From Polynucleobacter sp. UB-Tiil-W10 (GTDB lineage: Bacteria; Pseudomonadota; Gammaproteobacteria; Burkholderiales; Burkholderiaceae): a stretch of 64,000 nt of DNA. Below, one piece after another: positions 1-8,277 of this stretch. The position numbers and the translations under genes were made by a program. Location of the stretch: contig NZ_JACVPZ010000001.1 in NCBI RefSeq assembly GCF_018881605.1, positions 1,736,001 to 1,800,000 of the forward strand, in the 5' to 3' direction. Position 1 is the first letter of the stretch. Each line of letters starts with the position of its first letter. Under the pieces are notes generated by a model. It saw only the letters and a list, made by a program, of their open reading frames with translations. It searched no databases and was not told the origin of the DNA.

Positions 1-1110
1 AGGCCTAAAGGCCAGGTGATGTTGATTTCTAATGTGCTAAAAGCCAGTGGGTGCGGTCTAATGCTTTTTGGGATGCATCCATTATTAGGTTATGGCATCG
101 TTGGCATAGGTGCCGCCTTATACGCACCTGCAAAATATGGAATTTTGACTGAGTTATTGCCCTCAGATAAGTTGGTGGCTGCAAATGGTTGGATGGAAGG
201 CCTCATTATTGGTTCTATTATTTTTGGGACCTTGTTAGGGGGATTTCTAATTAGTGATTTTCTGCATGATTTTTTCCAGCTGGTTAATCTAGACTTCATA
301 AGAGGTGATATTTCAAGCTCTACAGCAATAGCCATCCTATTAATTTCAGTCATTTATACATCGGCTGCTTTACTAAATTTACCTCTTTTAAAGGTGGGAT
401 TTAGCTATCAAAAGTTGAACCTAAATTGCGGTAATTTGGTGCGGGATTTTTCCACCTGTTTTGTGAGCTTGTGGCGAGATCGGCTAGGTAAGCTTTCCTT
501 AACTGTGACCACGTTATTTTGGGGCGCTGGAGCAACCCTTCAATTCCTGATGTTGAAATGGGCTGAGTATGCCTTACATATGAATCTTTCTGAGAGCGCC
601 GCTTTACAAGCTGTTTCTGCAATAGGGGTTGCAGCAGGGGCTGTTTATGCGGCATGCAAAGTTTCTTTGCAGAATTCTGCTAACGTATTGCCCTACGGTG
701 CACTGATGGGCTTAGTCGTCTGTATCATGGGTGTGTATAGCGATGACCTTTTACCGCCAATCGTTCTTTTGCATTTGTATTCAATTCAATTAACCTTGAA
801 CGATTTGCCGGCCTATTTTTTATTATTGCTATTAGGTTGGTTATCGGGTTATTTTGTAGTTCCAATGAATGCCTTGTTACAACATCGGGGGCATTCACTG
901 ATGGCAACCGGGCAATCTATCGCCGTTCAAGGTTTTAGTGAGAATTTATCGGTGTTATTTATGCTTCTCATCTACTCTATTCTCCTGTGGATAAACATTA
1001 GCTTACCGCTCATCATTATTGGTTTTGGTGGTACTGTCTTTTTGGCTATGGTGTTGATCACGTATCAGTATTTTGGGTCAAAAAATAGCACTCTAAATGC
1101 GATTTCCTAA
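1..1110 (+). CDS. lplT: Lysophospholipid transporter LplT, 5' end missing
   Basis: The reading frame is already open at base 1, so the gene starts before the window. By comparison with E. coli LplT (about 397 residues) roughly the first 75 residues are missing. The 369 visible residues form a series of hydrophobic helices of the major facilitator type. The segment around YAPAKYGILTELLP, then ANGWMEG, matches the conserved loop of LplT (SPAKYGIL...ANG.ME). The family flips lysophospholipids across the inner membrane for re-acylation by Aas. No aas gene is visible; instead the next gene, overlapping by 14 bases, encodes a secreted glycerophosphodiesterase, so the two are probably co-transcribed and both handle phospholipid breakdown products. 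Family confidence is good; the true start is unseen. Confidence 0.85.
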   Translation, partial: RPKGQVMLISNVLKASGCGLMLFGMHPLLGYGIVGIGAALYAPAKYGILTELLPSDKLVAANGWMEGLIIGSIIFGTLLGGFLISDFLHDFFQLVNLDFIRGDISSSTAIAILLISVIYTSAALLNLPLLKVGFSYQKLNLNCGNLVRDFSTCFVSLWRDRLGKLSLTVTTLFWGAGATLQFLMLKWAEYALHMNLSESAALQAVSAIGVAAGAVYAACKVSLQNSANVLPYGALMGLVVCIMGVYSDDLLPPIVLLHLYSIQLTLNDLPAYFLLLLLGWLSGYFVVPMNALLQHRGHSLMATGQSIAVQGFSENLSVLFMLLIYSILLWINISLPLIIIGFGGTVFLAMVLITYQYFGSKNSTLNAIS

Positions 1111-2320
1111 AAAGCTTAGCCCTTTACTTTTAGCGATCTTGCTTTTAAGTAGCATGTCGGGTTTTGCGCAACATATTCAGTATGGGGTAAGACCGTATTA
1201 TCTAATCGATGCCATGAAAGATGGCCCCTTAAAAAGTAAGCTCAAAAGTTGTATTGGTAATACCCCTCATCAATCCTCATTTTCAATAGCCCATCGTGGA
1301 GCTCCGTTGGAGTTTCCTGAGCATACGGTTCAATCAAATGCGGCCGCTGCATTAATGGGAGCCGGTATTTTTGAATGCGACGTTACTTTTACTAAAGATA
1401 AGCAGTTAGTTTGTCGCCATGCACAAAATGATTTACAGGGAACAACGAATATCTTAGTAACTCATTTGAAAGAGAAGTGTACGAAGCCATTTATTCCAGC
1501 GAACGGCTCAGAGCCGGCAATAGCAGAGTGCCGTACAACTGATCTCACACTAGAGGAATTTAAGTCACTACGCGGCAAGATGGATGGGGTCAATAAAAAT
1601 GCTAAGGATATTAAGTCCTATATGGCAGGTACACCATCTTGGAGGACGGAGTTATATGCCCAGGCTGGTGATACTTTATTAACGCATCAAGAATCTATCG
1701 CTTTATTTAAACAATTTAACGGTAAATTTACTCCTGAGCTCAAAGAGGCAGTAGTTCCCATGCCTTATTTAGGTTTTACCCAAGAGCAATATGCTCAAGC
1801 CCTAATTGATGATTATAAGAATGCTGGCATTTCCCCTAAAGACGTATTTCCTCAATCATTTAATTTGAATGATGTGATGTATTGGATTCAGAATGAGCCA
1901 GATTTTGGCAAGCAAGCAATCTATTTGGACGGCAGATATGAGCAGAAAGAATTTAATGCAGCACAGCCTGAGTTATTAAAGCCAACCATGCAAGAGCTCT
2001 ATGCTAAAGGCGTGCGGTATATCGCTCCCCCTATTTGGGTGCTTCTGACCACTGATAGCAATGGACAAATTATTCCGTCGACATACGCAATAGCAGCAAA
2101 AGCTGCTGGCTTGAATATCATTACATGGTCCTTAGAGCGTGATGGACCAATGACTAAAGGTGGAGGTTGGTATCACCAATCTATCAAATTGACTATTCAC
2201 TCTGATGGCCAAATTTACGAAGTTTTAGATGTGCTAGCTAGGCAAGTTGGTGTTGTAGGGGTATTTTCAGACTGGCCTGCAACAGTGACTTACTATGCTA
2301 ACTGTATGGGGCTTAAGTAA
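1097..2320 (+). CDS. Secreted glycerophosphodiester phosphodiesterase
   Basis: This 407-residue protein begins with a clear signal peptide (MRFPKK, a leucine-rich core, likely cleavage after SGFA near residue 24). The glycerophosphodiesterase fold signature follows: AHRGAP with His66-Arg67, PEHT at 74-77, then Glu93 and Asp95 in FECDVTF and His108, the usual acid, metal and histidine residues of the GDPD family. It should hydrolyse glycerophosphodiesters to glycerol-3-phosphate and an alcohol in the periplasm. Two long insertions (about residues 110-200) make it larger than the usual 250-350 residues, as in the secreted GlpQ-like subgroup. The start overlaps the 3' end of lplT by 14 bases, which suggests coupled translation. 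Exact substrate unknown. Confidence 0.85.
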   Translation: MRFPKKLSPLLLAILLLSSMSGFAQHIQYGVRPYYLIDAMKDGPLKSKLKSCIGNTPHQSSFSIAHRGAPLEFPEHTVQSNAAAALMGAGIFECDVTFTKDKQLVCRHAQNDLQGTTNILVTHLKEKCTKPFIPANGSEPAIAECRTTDLTLEEFKSLRGKMDGVNKNAKDIKSYMAGTPSWRTELYAQAGDTLLTHQESIALFKQFNGKFTPELKEAVVPMPYLGFTQEQYAQALIDDYKNAGISPKDVFPQSFNLNDVMYWIQNEPDFGKQAIYLDGRYEQKEFNAAQPELLKPTMQELYAKGVRYIAPPIWVLLTTDSNGQIIPSTYAIAAKAAGLNIITWSLERDGPMTKGGGWYHQSIKLTIHSDGQIYEVLDVLARQVGVVGVFSDWPATVTYYANCMGLK

Positions 2321-2446
2321 ACGCATAATTAAGTAACAACTGAGATATTCAAGATAAGGTAAGGATTAAACTTGCTTAGAGGGTCATCTAGCGATGGATC
2401 CCGCCTAACGTAATTTTGTCGACATTGCTTCAGGTTGCACTTTTCG

Positions 2447-2521
2447 TGGAGGCGGGAACCTAGGATCGAACTAGGGTAGTGAGATTTGCAATCTCATGCA
2501 TTACCACTCTGCCATCCCGCC
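2447..2521 (-). tRNA. tRNA-Cys (GCA)
   Basis: Read on the minus strand the sequence starts GGCGGGA, closes with TCCCGCC, and is followed by T (position 73) and an encoded CCA. The anticodon arm is TGAGA-TTGCAAA-TCTCA, giving anticodon GCA, and the T loop contains GTTCGATCC. All four arms fold. The rest of the 2321-2645 gap shows nothing else convincing apart from a weak TGCTG/CAGCA hairpin near 2570-2586. Confidence 0.95.
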
Positions 2522-2645
2522 ATAGTTGCCTTCATTACTCAGACATATACATTTTAACCAAATGGGGACATGCTGAGAACCCAGCATTTAATCCATCTTT
2601 AATAATTGAAATCTAGTTACCCACCATACGCTTCATAATGAGAGC

Positions 2646-3953
2646 TTAGTTTTTGGCTAAGGTCTTAATTAATTCAGCGCTGCAAATATCATCGATATGC
2701 CTAAAGGCTAGAGAGATTCCTTCGATTTGATCTGCAGCAATTCCAAGGCTTTCAAAGTGCGTCTTCCATTGCCTGGTTACTCGCCATATGCGATCGATAA
2801 TGGAACTTGCTTGCTGTGCGGATAGGCCAAAGCGCTCTTTGGCACCATAGGCATTATCTAGTGTGGCCAATTTACCTTGTGGTCCAACACCTAGATGTTG
2901 ATAACGCTCACTTGCAATGACTGCATGAGGCATCACATCATAGAGTGGACTTAGACTCCAGCCTTTAAGCTTATGATTCCATAAGAATGCATGATTGCGT
3001 AGATGATCATCATCGTTACTAACAAAAATATTAAAGATCATGCGTGCATATAGTTCTTCAAGATCAGCTTTGACTGTTTGAATCACGCAATATCTGCGGA
3101 TGGCATCCGCAATATCCATATAGCTTTTTGTATTGGATTCTGATTCGTGACAGGCAACTAAGGTGAGGGCGCTAACGACATGATGACGAATTTCTGCTGG
3201 CCGAGCAAAAGCAGTCCAAGAGCGATCAAAACGTTTGACCATCAACACCTTTTTCTTGCCGACTTGCTCTAATTGGGTTTGCGCTACATTGAGACCAGCT
3301 AACTGCGCAAGTTTGAGTGCTGCGTATTCAATGCTCGGCACATCTAAGACTCCATCAGCGTTACCAGGAAACTTAGCCATCCATAAAATATTTTCATCAT
3401 CGCGCACGCTTGCCTTAGGGCGCATGCCCCCAAGACCGCTACCCACAATCAAAATTCTGGATAGTGCTTCTGACACTGGCAAGCCCGCCTCAATCTTCTG
3501 CGCACCCTCGAGTACGTATGACAGATTGTGAATACTTTCATGAGCAGGGCGCTCCTCTTGATCTAAAGAAAATCGAATGTCTAAAGCCCCAACACGATCA
3601 CTGCCTGCTTCGAGTAGATAGCTTGATTCTGGAAGGCTATTGGCTGGAACCTTAAGCCTAGCTTCAATCACTCTTCTTCCCCAAGAATCAGGAGCAGCAT
3701 CCCGAATTCCACCAAATGTCTCTAAGCCGTTAGGTGGAACAAGGCGTTTGCCTTTGATCTCGCTTTTATTCTTAAGACTAAGACCGACTGGATCCACTTC
3801 TTGTGCGTTGCTCCTATCTAAGTAGCGCAAGCCATAAGCAAATGAAGAGGTAATGAATCTTGAGCCTTCTTCATCTACTTGCAGTTGTCCTGCTGGTACA
3901 AATTCACCATCAAGATTGGCAAAGACAAAAAGATCCTTAGTGGTATTGGCCAT
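2646..3953 (-). CDS. hipA: HipA-family Ser/Thr kinase toxin
   Basis: The 435-residue product matches full-length HipA kinases. It has an N-terminal subdomain (residues 1-130), the glycine-rich loop GSGLGGMRPKAS at 171-182 (HipA has GSSPGG.RPK), the ATP lysine in WMAKFPG near 194, the catalytic segment NDDDHLRN at 313-320 and the metal aspartate in SPLYDVMP at 339. All kinase residues appear intact. In E. coli, HipA phosphorylates glutamyl-tRNA synthetase and halts translation; the target here is unknown. The start codon overlaps the stop of the upstream antitoxin gene by one base (TGATG), the usual antitoxin-first order. The serine of the glycine loop is the expected autophosphorylation site by family analogy. 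Confidence 0.9.
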   Translation of the reverse strand: MANTTKDLFVFANLDGEFVPAGQLQVDEEGSRFITSSFAYGLRYLDRSNAQEVDPVGLSLKNKSEIKGKRLVPPNGLETFGGIRDAAPDSWGRRVIEARLKVPANSLPESSYLLEAGSDRVGALDIRFSLDQEERPAHESIHNLSYVLEGAQKIEAGLPVSEALSRILIVGSGLGGMRPKASVRDDENILWMAKFPGNADGVLDVPSIEYAALKLAQLAGLNVAQTQLEQVGKKKVLMVKRFDRSWTAFARPAEIRHHVVSALTLVACHESESNTKSYMDIADAIRRYCVIQTVKADLEELYARMIFNIFVSNDDDHLRNHAFLWNHKLKGWSLSPLYDVMPHAVIASERYQHLGVGPQGKLATLDNAYGAKERFGLSAQQASSIIDRIWRVTRQWKTHFESLGIAADQIEGISLAFRHIDDICSAELIKTLAKN

Positions 3954-4309
3954 CAGAAATCAAGCGCATTCATTTCCGCTGTACTTAAATCACGCACGCG
4001 TTGTGGGCGTGAGCGACGCTGCAAAGCAATGATCGCAGGATCATCGCCGCTTAAAAGCTGCAATAAAGTCATGCCTGGAGCGATTGCATCTAAGTAACGT
4101 AGGAGCGCGCCAATGGCCACACCAGGATCGCCCTTTTCAATGCGTTGTGCAGTAGCGCGAGATAGGCCGGCACGAACTGCCGCTTCACCTTGGCGAACAC
4201 GACGTGCAAGACGCAAAGAAACAAGGCATTGCGCTATTTCAGCGGATTGCCCGAGTTGCTTTGATGCTAGGGTTAGTTCTTGATCTACGCGCATAGTTGC
4301 CCCATACAT
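3953..4309 (-). CDS. hipB: HipB-like XRE-family antitoxin
   Basis: A 118-residue protein with one central helix-turn-helix (RQGEAAVRAGLSRATAQRIE, about residues 38-57) of the Cro/C1 type. It lies immediately upstream of the hipA gene with a one-base overlap, so it is the expected antitoxin and autorepressor. The first ATG gives MYGATMRV; an internal ATG five codons later (MRVDQEL, position 4294) is equally possible and neither has a strong ribosome-binding site. At the C-terminus the protein carries an arginine-rich tail (RRSRPQRVRDL) rather than the short tail of E. coli HipB. Family assignment rests on the helix-turn-helix and the pairing. Confidence 0.85.
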   Translation of the reverse strand: MYGATMRVDQELTLASKQLGQSAEIAQCLVSLRLARRVRQGEAAVRAGLSRATAQRIEKGDPGVAIGALLRYLDAIAPGMTLLQLLSGDDPAIIALQRRSRPQRVRDLSTAEMNALDF

Positions 4310-4365
4310 TTTGTTAAGTATGAGGCGTTAATATACCTGTTTATACGCCATAGATCAATAAATAT

Positions 4366-4479
4366 GACTCATAAATGAGTCTTTAAGTATTTTAATGGCT
4401 TATTTATGAGTCTTTTATTAGTTTGTAGAAAAAATTAGGCTTGTAAGGGCGATTTGTTAATAAGTCACTTTTTATGACT
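4366..4479. promoter_or_regulatory. Probable HipB operators and hip promoter region
   Basis: The 337-base gap between hipB and cspA holds several repeats of one half-site. At 4366-4381 GACTCATAAATGAGTC is a 7-base inverted repeat with a 2-base spacer. TTTATGAGTC recurs at 4403-4412. AGTCA...TGACT, an inverted pair with a 7-base spacer, lies at 4463-4479. A further loose dyad GGCGT...ACGCC sits at 4324-4349, close to the hipB start. Repeated palindromes upstream of hipB are the normal layout for HipB autorepression. The base composition is AT-rich. Binding is inferred only from position and symmetry. The rest of the gap (4480-4646) is the cspA promoter and a leader of unknown length. Confidence 0.5.
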
Positions 4480-4646
4480 AAAGTAGAGTAAGATATATTC
4501 AGCGATTTTCAAGCTAATAGTGTTGTTGTACTAGTAATTAACACCGCAGTCCTGCGATAGTTCTTTTTAGCATCTCCCCCGCCATTCTTGACTTTCGCCT
4601 CATTTGGGGCATTGCCCTTTTTATATTTTTTAAGGAATAGTCAGAT

Positions 4647-4850
4647 ATGGCAAACGGAATTGTGAAATGGTTTAACGACGCTAAAGGCTTCGGCTTCATT
4701 ACCCCTGAACTCGGTGGCGAAGATTTATTTGCCCATTTTTCAGCAATTAATAGCAGCGGATTTAAGTCATTAGCTGAAGGTCAAAAGGTGACTTTTGATA
4801 TTACTACTGGCCCTAAAGGCAAGTTAGCATCCAATATTCAACCTGTTTAA
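4647..4850 (+). CDS. cspA: Cold-shock protein, CspA family
   Basis: A 67-residue single cold-shock domain with both RNA-binding motifs: KGFGFI at 13-18 and DLFAHF at 26-31. It binds single-stranded RNA/DNA as an RNA chaperone in the cytoplasm. The start is fixed by family length and the AAGGA at about 4631. A leader of over 100 bases may precede it, as usual for csp genes. It is followed by a strong terminator and then by an infA-like gene, an arrangement I associate with betaproteobacteria. Which cold-shock paralogue it is cannot be decided here. Confidence 0.95.
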   Translation: MANGIVKWFNDAKGFGFITPELGGEDLFAHFSAINSSGFKSLAEGQKVTFDITTGPKGKLASNIQPV

Positions 4851-4890
4851 ATCAACAGCAAATGCCAGGCAGAAATTATTAGCCTGGTCC

Positions 4891-4916
4891 AAAGCCCAGC
4901 CATGCTGGGCTTTTTA
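4891..4916 (+). terminator. Rho-independent terminator after cspA
   Basis: AAAGCCCAGC-CAT-GCTGGGCTTT forms a 10-bp stem with a three-base loop and runs into a T-rich tract. A second small hairpin (CCAGGC 4865-4870 with GCCTGG 4882-4887) lies just before it. The terminator separates cspA from the infA-like gene, so some transcripts may read through to infA. Confidence 0.9.
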
Positions 4917-4935
4917 TTTTTATTAAGGATGTTAA

Positions 4936-5196
4936 ATGGCAAAAGAAGAATTGCTTGAAATGGAAGGTCTTGTTGATGAAATTCTGCCGGATTCTCGTTA
5001 TCGGGTTACTTTAGACAATGGTCATAAGCTTATTGCCTATACAGCAGGAAGAGTCAAAAAAAATCACATCCGTATATTGGCTGGTGATAAGGTTTCTTTA
5101 GAGGTCTCTCCTTATGACTTGAGCAAAGGCCGAATCACATTTAGACATATTGACAAGAGGCAATCTTTTGCTGGTGCGCCGAATAGACGATATTGA
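4936..5196 (+). CDS. infA: Translation initiation factor IF-1 (second, longer form)
   Basis: The 86-residue product has the single S1/OB fold of IF-1: [20 protein letters not shown], then [20 protein letters not shown] and [13 protein letters not shown]. It binds the ribosomal A site during initiation. The usual IF-1 is 72 residues; this one has a C-terminal tail of about 14 extra residues ([14 protein letters not shown]). Burkholderiales often carry two infA genes, one in the ribosomal protein cluster and one longer copy like this. Context (after cspA) suggests the longer copy, possibly used during cold adaptation; that role is inference. RBS AAGGA is at 4925-4929. Confidence 0.9.
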   Translation: MAKEELLEMEGLVDEILPDSRYRVTLDNGHKLIAYTAGRVKKNHIRILAGDKVSLEVSPYDLSKGRITFRHIDKRQSFAGAPNRRY

Positions 5197-5336
5197 TAGA
5201 TCTGAAGTTTAAAACTGCAAGTTAAATCAATATTTGCAAATTTTTGTCATGCCAAACGATTGGTAAAAACGGCTTTAAATGATCCGTTGTTAAGGTGTAC
5301 TAGTCGATGGGGCTCTTCAGCCTTTATCGCATCTGG

Positions 5337-5464
5337 CAGGGTGGGGGAGCCACCCCTGTCGCTGTAGGGAAAGCTTTGCCATGCTTTCTGCGAAAATGGT
5401 GGGAAAATGAAGCTATAGGTGCGGGGCGATATAGCTTGATCTTGTTTCCTGATTCAAGCGAATC
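5337..5464 (+). other. Candidate structured RNA in the leader of the GAF-PAS gene
   Basis: The 349-base gap 5197-5545 has no convincing gene but holds four consecutive hairpins: CAGGGTGG (5337-5344) with CCACCCCTG (5350-5358); GAAAGC (5369-5374) with GCTTTC (5383-5388); AGCTATA (5411-5417) with TATAGCT (5430-5436); GATTC (5451-5455) with GAATC (5460-5464). They end about 80 bases before the GAF-PAS start codon. I do not recognise a known riboswitch: it lacks the conserved core of GEMM, TPP, cobalamin or SAM classes as I know them. A short open frame at 5307-5492 crosses it but has no RBS or homology I know. Speculative. Confidence 0.25.
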
Positions 5465-5545
5465 AAATTTACCAATGTTCTTTTTAAGCTAAGAATATTG
5501 GATAGAAGGTGGGTTGCACTATGTTTGCCATAAAGGAGTTTTTCA

Positions 5546-6505
5546 ATGTATAGATCAGACATTCTTCAGAATGAAGAGCGCAGACTTGCTGCTCTTGAAG
5601 CATTGGAAATATTGGACACCTCACCAGACGAGCAACTGGATTTCATCACCAAAATAGTCAAAGAATATTTTCATGTGCCTATTGCACTCATTAGTCTCGT
5701 AGATAGAAGACGTCAGTGGTTTATGTCTAAGCAGGGATTGGAGGTCGATGAAACCCCAAGAGACGTTTCTTTTTGTAGCCATGCAATTTTGCATGAAGGA
5801 ATTTATGTTGTAAATAATGCTATTGAAGATTCTCTTTTTAAGAATAATGCACTTGTATTAGGCCCACCCCATATTCGTTTTTATGCTGGCATTCCTTTAA
5901 CCAGTCCCGATGGTTATCGGATCGGAACTTTATGCATCATTGATTCCAAAGCAAGAAGATTGTCTTCCGACGAAGAAGAAAGCTTATTGGGTTTTGCAAA
6001 ATTAGCTCAGGAATTAATTAATCGAAGAGGGCCCCAGCATCACCTCGAGGCCTTGCTGGATCAAGCAATGGAAGGGCTGTTTGAAATTAATCCAGAACAT
6101 AATTTTATTCATATTAATGAGTTTGGTGCTAACTTATTGGGCTATGAGAAGGAAGAGTTATTGGGTAAGAGATTAGATTCAATGTTCCCTTCAAAGCGGT
6201 ATGACGGCAGTCCCTATATGCTGACCAATTTCGTAGATAAAATTACTGCTTCAGGCAATGCGATTTCTCGTGATGAAGAGATTCTCTTGAAAAAGGATGG
6301 CCAAACTTTTAATGCCGCATGTAACTTTTTCCCAGTTTTCAGAGCTGGCAAGGTAGTGAGTATCTTGATGTCATTCCGTGACAATTTTGAGAGAGATGCA
6401 CTACGGTCCGAGGTTCAGTGGCAACGCGAGAGCATCGATAAGATTTTGGATACCCGTATTGCTGGACTTGGCTTGCGTGGCACCAGAAAAAGACCGCGCA
6501 ATTAA
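5546..6505 (+). CDS. GAF-PAS sensor protein without an output domain
   Basis: The 319-residue soluble protein begins with the NEERRLAALEALEILDTSPD motif that opens many GAF sensors, followed by a GAF domain (about 25-155, with DRRRQWFMSKQGL and TPRDVSFCSHAI) and a PAS domain (about 165-285, LDQAMEGLFEINPEHNFIHI, ending near SFRDNFERD). No GGDEF, EAL, kinase or HD domain follows; the C-terminus ends in a basic stretch RGTRKRPRN. The GAF segment is of the kind normally fused to diguanylate cyclases. The next gene is a membrane HD-GYP protein, so it may feed that protein. RBS AAGGAG at 5533-5538. Truncation from a longer sensor is possible, but no cyclase remnant was seen in 6506-6711. Confidence 0.75.
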   Translation: MYRSDILQNEERRLAALEALEILDTSPDEQLDFITKIVKEYFHVPIALISLVDRRRQWFMSKQGLEVDETPRDVSFCSHAILHEGIYVVNNAIEDSLFKNNALVLGPPHIRFYAGIPLTSPDGYRIGTLCIIDSKARRLSSDEEESLLGFAKLAQELINRRGPQHHLEALLDQAMEGLFEINPEHNFIHINEFGANLLGYEKEELLGKRLDSMFPSKRYDGSPYMLTNFVDKITASGNAISRDEEILLKKDGQTFNAACNFFPVFRAGKVVSILMSFRDNFERDALRSEVQWQRESIDKILDTRIAGLGLRGTRKRPRN

Positions 6506-6711
6506 TTTTGGCTTTGCCTATCCCTTGGCTGATTCCCGCAGCATCATCGCTAAATACCTAGTATTACTACCAAGACCAAGCCGGTAAAGCGGGGTTTATG
6601 CATCCTTTATTGCCCCTCAGAAGGCAAAATGAAAGACAAGGTATAAGATTAATACATAGTAAGGGAAACAAATGATTTCCCACAAGAGGGTAGACCATTG
6701 AAGGCGCAGGA

Positions 6712-7575
6712 ATGACAGCTAAATACAACCCAATCAAAAGGCTTAACTATGTCTTGATTGCCAGTATCTGCGTTGGTGAAGCCTTAATTATGTATGTGCT
6801 GCCATCCTTTGGGCCAATTTCAAGCTTGGCTTCGATAGTGATAGATGTCGCTTTGCTGACCTTGATTACTATTCCTGTTATTCAGTTGCTTGTGGTCAAG
6901 CCAATGAAGAAATACATGCATGATTTAGAATTTGCTGAAGAGACTATCACTGCTCGAGAAAATCAAATGCTAGGCGTTTTAAATGCTTTAGCTGAGGCAA
7001 AGGACAATGAGACAGGTAGTCATATCATTCGCACTCAAAAATATGTCGCTCTCTTGGCTAATCGTCTAAAAATCATGGGCGAGTTTCCTGATATCCTGAC
7101 TGAAGACCATATAGAAAAATTGGTGAAGGCTGCCCCATTGCATGACATTGGCAAAGTTGGCATTCCGGATCATATTCTTACTAAACAAGGTCGCTTGACT
7201 GATGAAGAGAGGGAGCTGATGTCGCACCATCCATTAATCGGTGAATCAATTCTGGTGGTGTCGCAGTCAGAAGAAATTGAGATGGAGTTGATTTCAATCG
7301 CCATCAAAGTAGCTGGTGCTCATCATGAGAAATGGGATGGAACTGGCTATCCCCGGCGTCTAAAAGGTGAGGTTATTCCCATTGAGGCTCGCATTATGAC
7401 TGTAGCAGATGTGTATGATGCCCTTGTAAGCAGTAGACCTTATAAAAAGGGCTGGCCTACAGAAAAAGCGTGTAATGAGATTATTAGCAATAGTGGCACT
7501 GCCTTTGATCCGATGGTTGTAAAGGCATTTATTGCGGAACGTGAAAACTTTGAATTGGTTGCTCAGCAGTATTAA
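6712..7575 (+). CDS. Membrane HD-GYP cyclic-di-GMP phosphodiesterase
   Basis: The 287-residue protein starts with two membrane helices (about 12-32 and 44-63), then a helical linker and an HD-GYP domain (about 85-280). The catalytic motifs are complete: [10 protein letters not shown] at 144-153, the second His pair HH at 204-205, and GTGYP with GYP at 212-214. It should hydrolyse cyclic-di-GMP at the inner membrane. The start ATG follows GCAGGA (6704-6709). The two-helix module, ending in [15 protein letters not shown], strongly resembles the N-terminus of the GGDEF-EAL protein at 31435. A small hairpin GGGAAA/TTTCCC lies upstream at 6663-6681. Confidence 0.9.
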   Translation: MTAKYNPIKRLNYVLIASICVGEALIMYVLPSFGPISSLASIVIDVALLTLITIPVIQLLVVKPMKKYMHDLEFAEETITARENQMLGVLNALAEAKDNETGSHIIRTQKYVALLANRLKIMGEFPDILTEDHIEKLVKAAPLHDIGKVGIPDHILTKQGRLTDEERELMSHHPLIGESILVVSQSEEIEMELISIAIKVAGAHHEKWDGTGYPRRLKGEVIPIEARIMTVADVYDALVSSRPYKKGWPTEKACNEIISNSGTAFDPMVVKAFIAERENFELVAQQY

Positions 7576-7617
7576 GGCAAACAGAATCTCTAGAGTAGTG
7601 CTTGAACACAAAAAAAT

Positions 7618-7640
7618 AAAGGGGCTCTAAGCCCCTTTAT
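7618..7640. terminator. Bidirectional terminator
   Basis: AAAGGGGCT-CTA-AGCCCCTTT forms a 9-bp stem between two convergent genes, with A-rich sequence on the left and T-rich on the right, so it can serve both the HD-GYP gene and the opposing lipoprotein gene. Confidence 0.85.
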
Positions 7641-7666
7641 TCATTGGTAATGAATGCACTGAGCCA

Positions 7667-8215
7667 TCAGTTAAAGCCGTTAACCGCCTGCATATAGCCT
7701 TGGATATATTGCGGTGGTACAAAGAGTTCCGTCTTCATGCCATTCTTGGCAGAAAGGGTGAGGATAAAACCTTTCTTCATTTTGTCTTTGAGGAATGCTT
7801 CAGTCAGTTGTACTGAGAGCACTTCTCTAAAGATGCAACCTCGATCTCCGCAAGCACCCGCTTCTCTGCCAACGACTTTAAATGTAGTAGCAGGAGCGCC
7901 TTCTTGGGTTGCAGAATCGTAGTAACGCCATTGTGAAAAATAGGTCAACTGAGCAAGCAGTTCATAGGTCTTTGCACCTTGCTTAGCTTGATCCGCTCTT
8001 AAGCTAAACATTTCATAGGTGTTGGCTTCATCCATCGTGTTGATTGGAGGACCTTGATAGGTTTTGCCACCGGTTGCTGAATTGGGAGTGATGATGGTCG
8101 AGTGATAGACATCATTGACTTCCCAACCGCTAATTTTTTTATCGTTTAGATTGCAGGCAACAAGACCAGCGCTGATGGCTAACATTAAAACAATACGATA
8201 GATATTGCGATACAT
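7667..8215 (-). CDS. Predicted lipoprotein of unknown function
   Basis: The 182-residue product begins with a lipoprotein signal (MYRNIYRIVLMLAISAGLVAC) with lipobox LVAC and Cys21 as the lipidation site; the following Asn-Leu suggests no inner-membrane retention Asp. The mature part is soluble and has two close cysteines in GACGDRGCIF. I do not recognise the family. It is transcribed towards the shared terminator and upstream of it runs the minus-strand SDR operon, from which a 62-base gap separates it; it could be the operon's last gene or independent. No function should be assumed. Confidence 0.7.
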   Translation of the reverse strand: MYRNIYRIVLMLAISAGLVACNLNDKKISGWEVNDVYHSTIITPNSATGGKTYQGPPINTMDEANTYEMFSLRADQAKQGAKTYELLAQLTYFSQWRYYDSATQEGAPATTFKVVGREAGACGDRGCIFREVLSVQLTEAFLKDKMKKGFILTLSAKNGMKTELFVPPQYIQGYMQAVNGFN

Positions 8216-8277
8216 AAAAACTCCCTAAGAATCACCAAATCATACTATCCCTTTGGCTAGGGCTCTAAATCTGGGGT

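Noticed and set aside
5307..5492. 61-residue open frame in the cspA-to-GAF gap
   Set aside because: No RBS, no recognisable fold, and it crosses the four-hairpin region.
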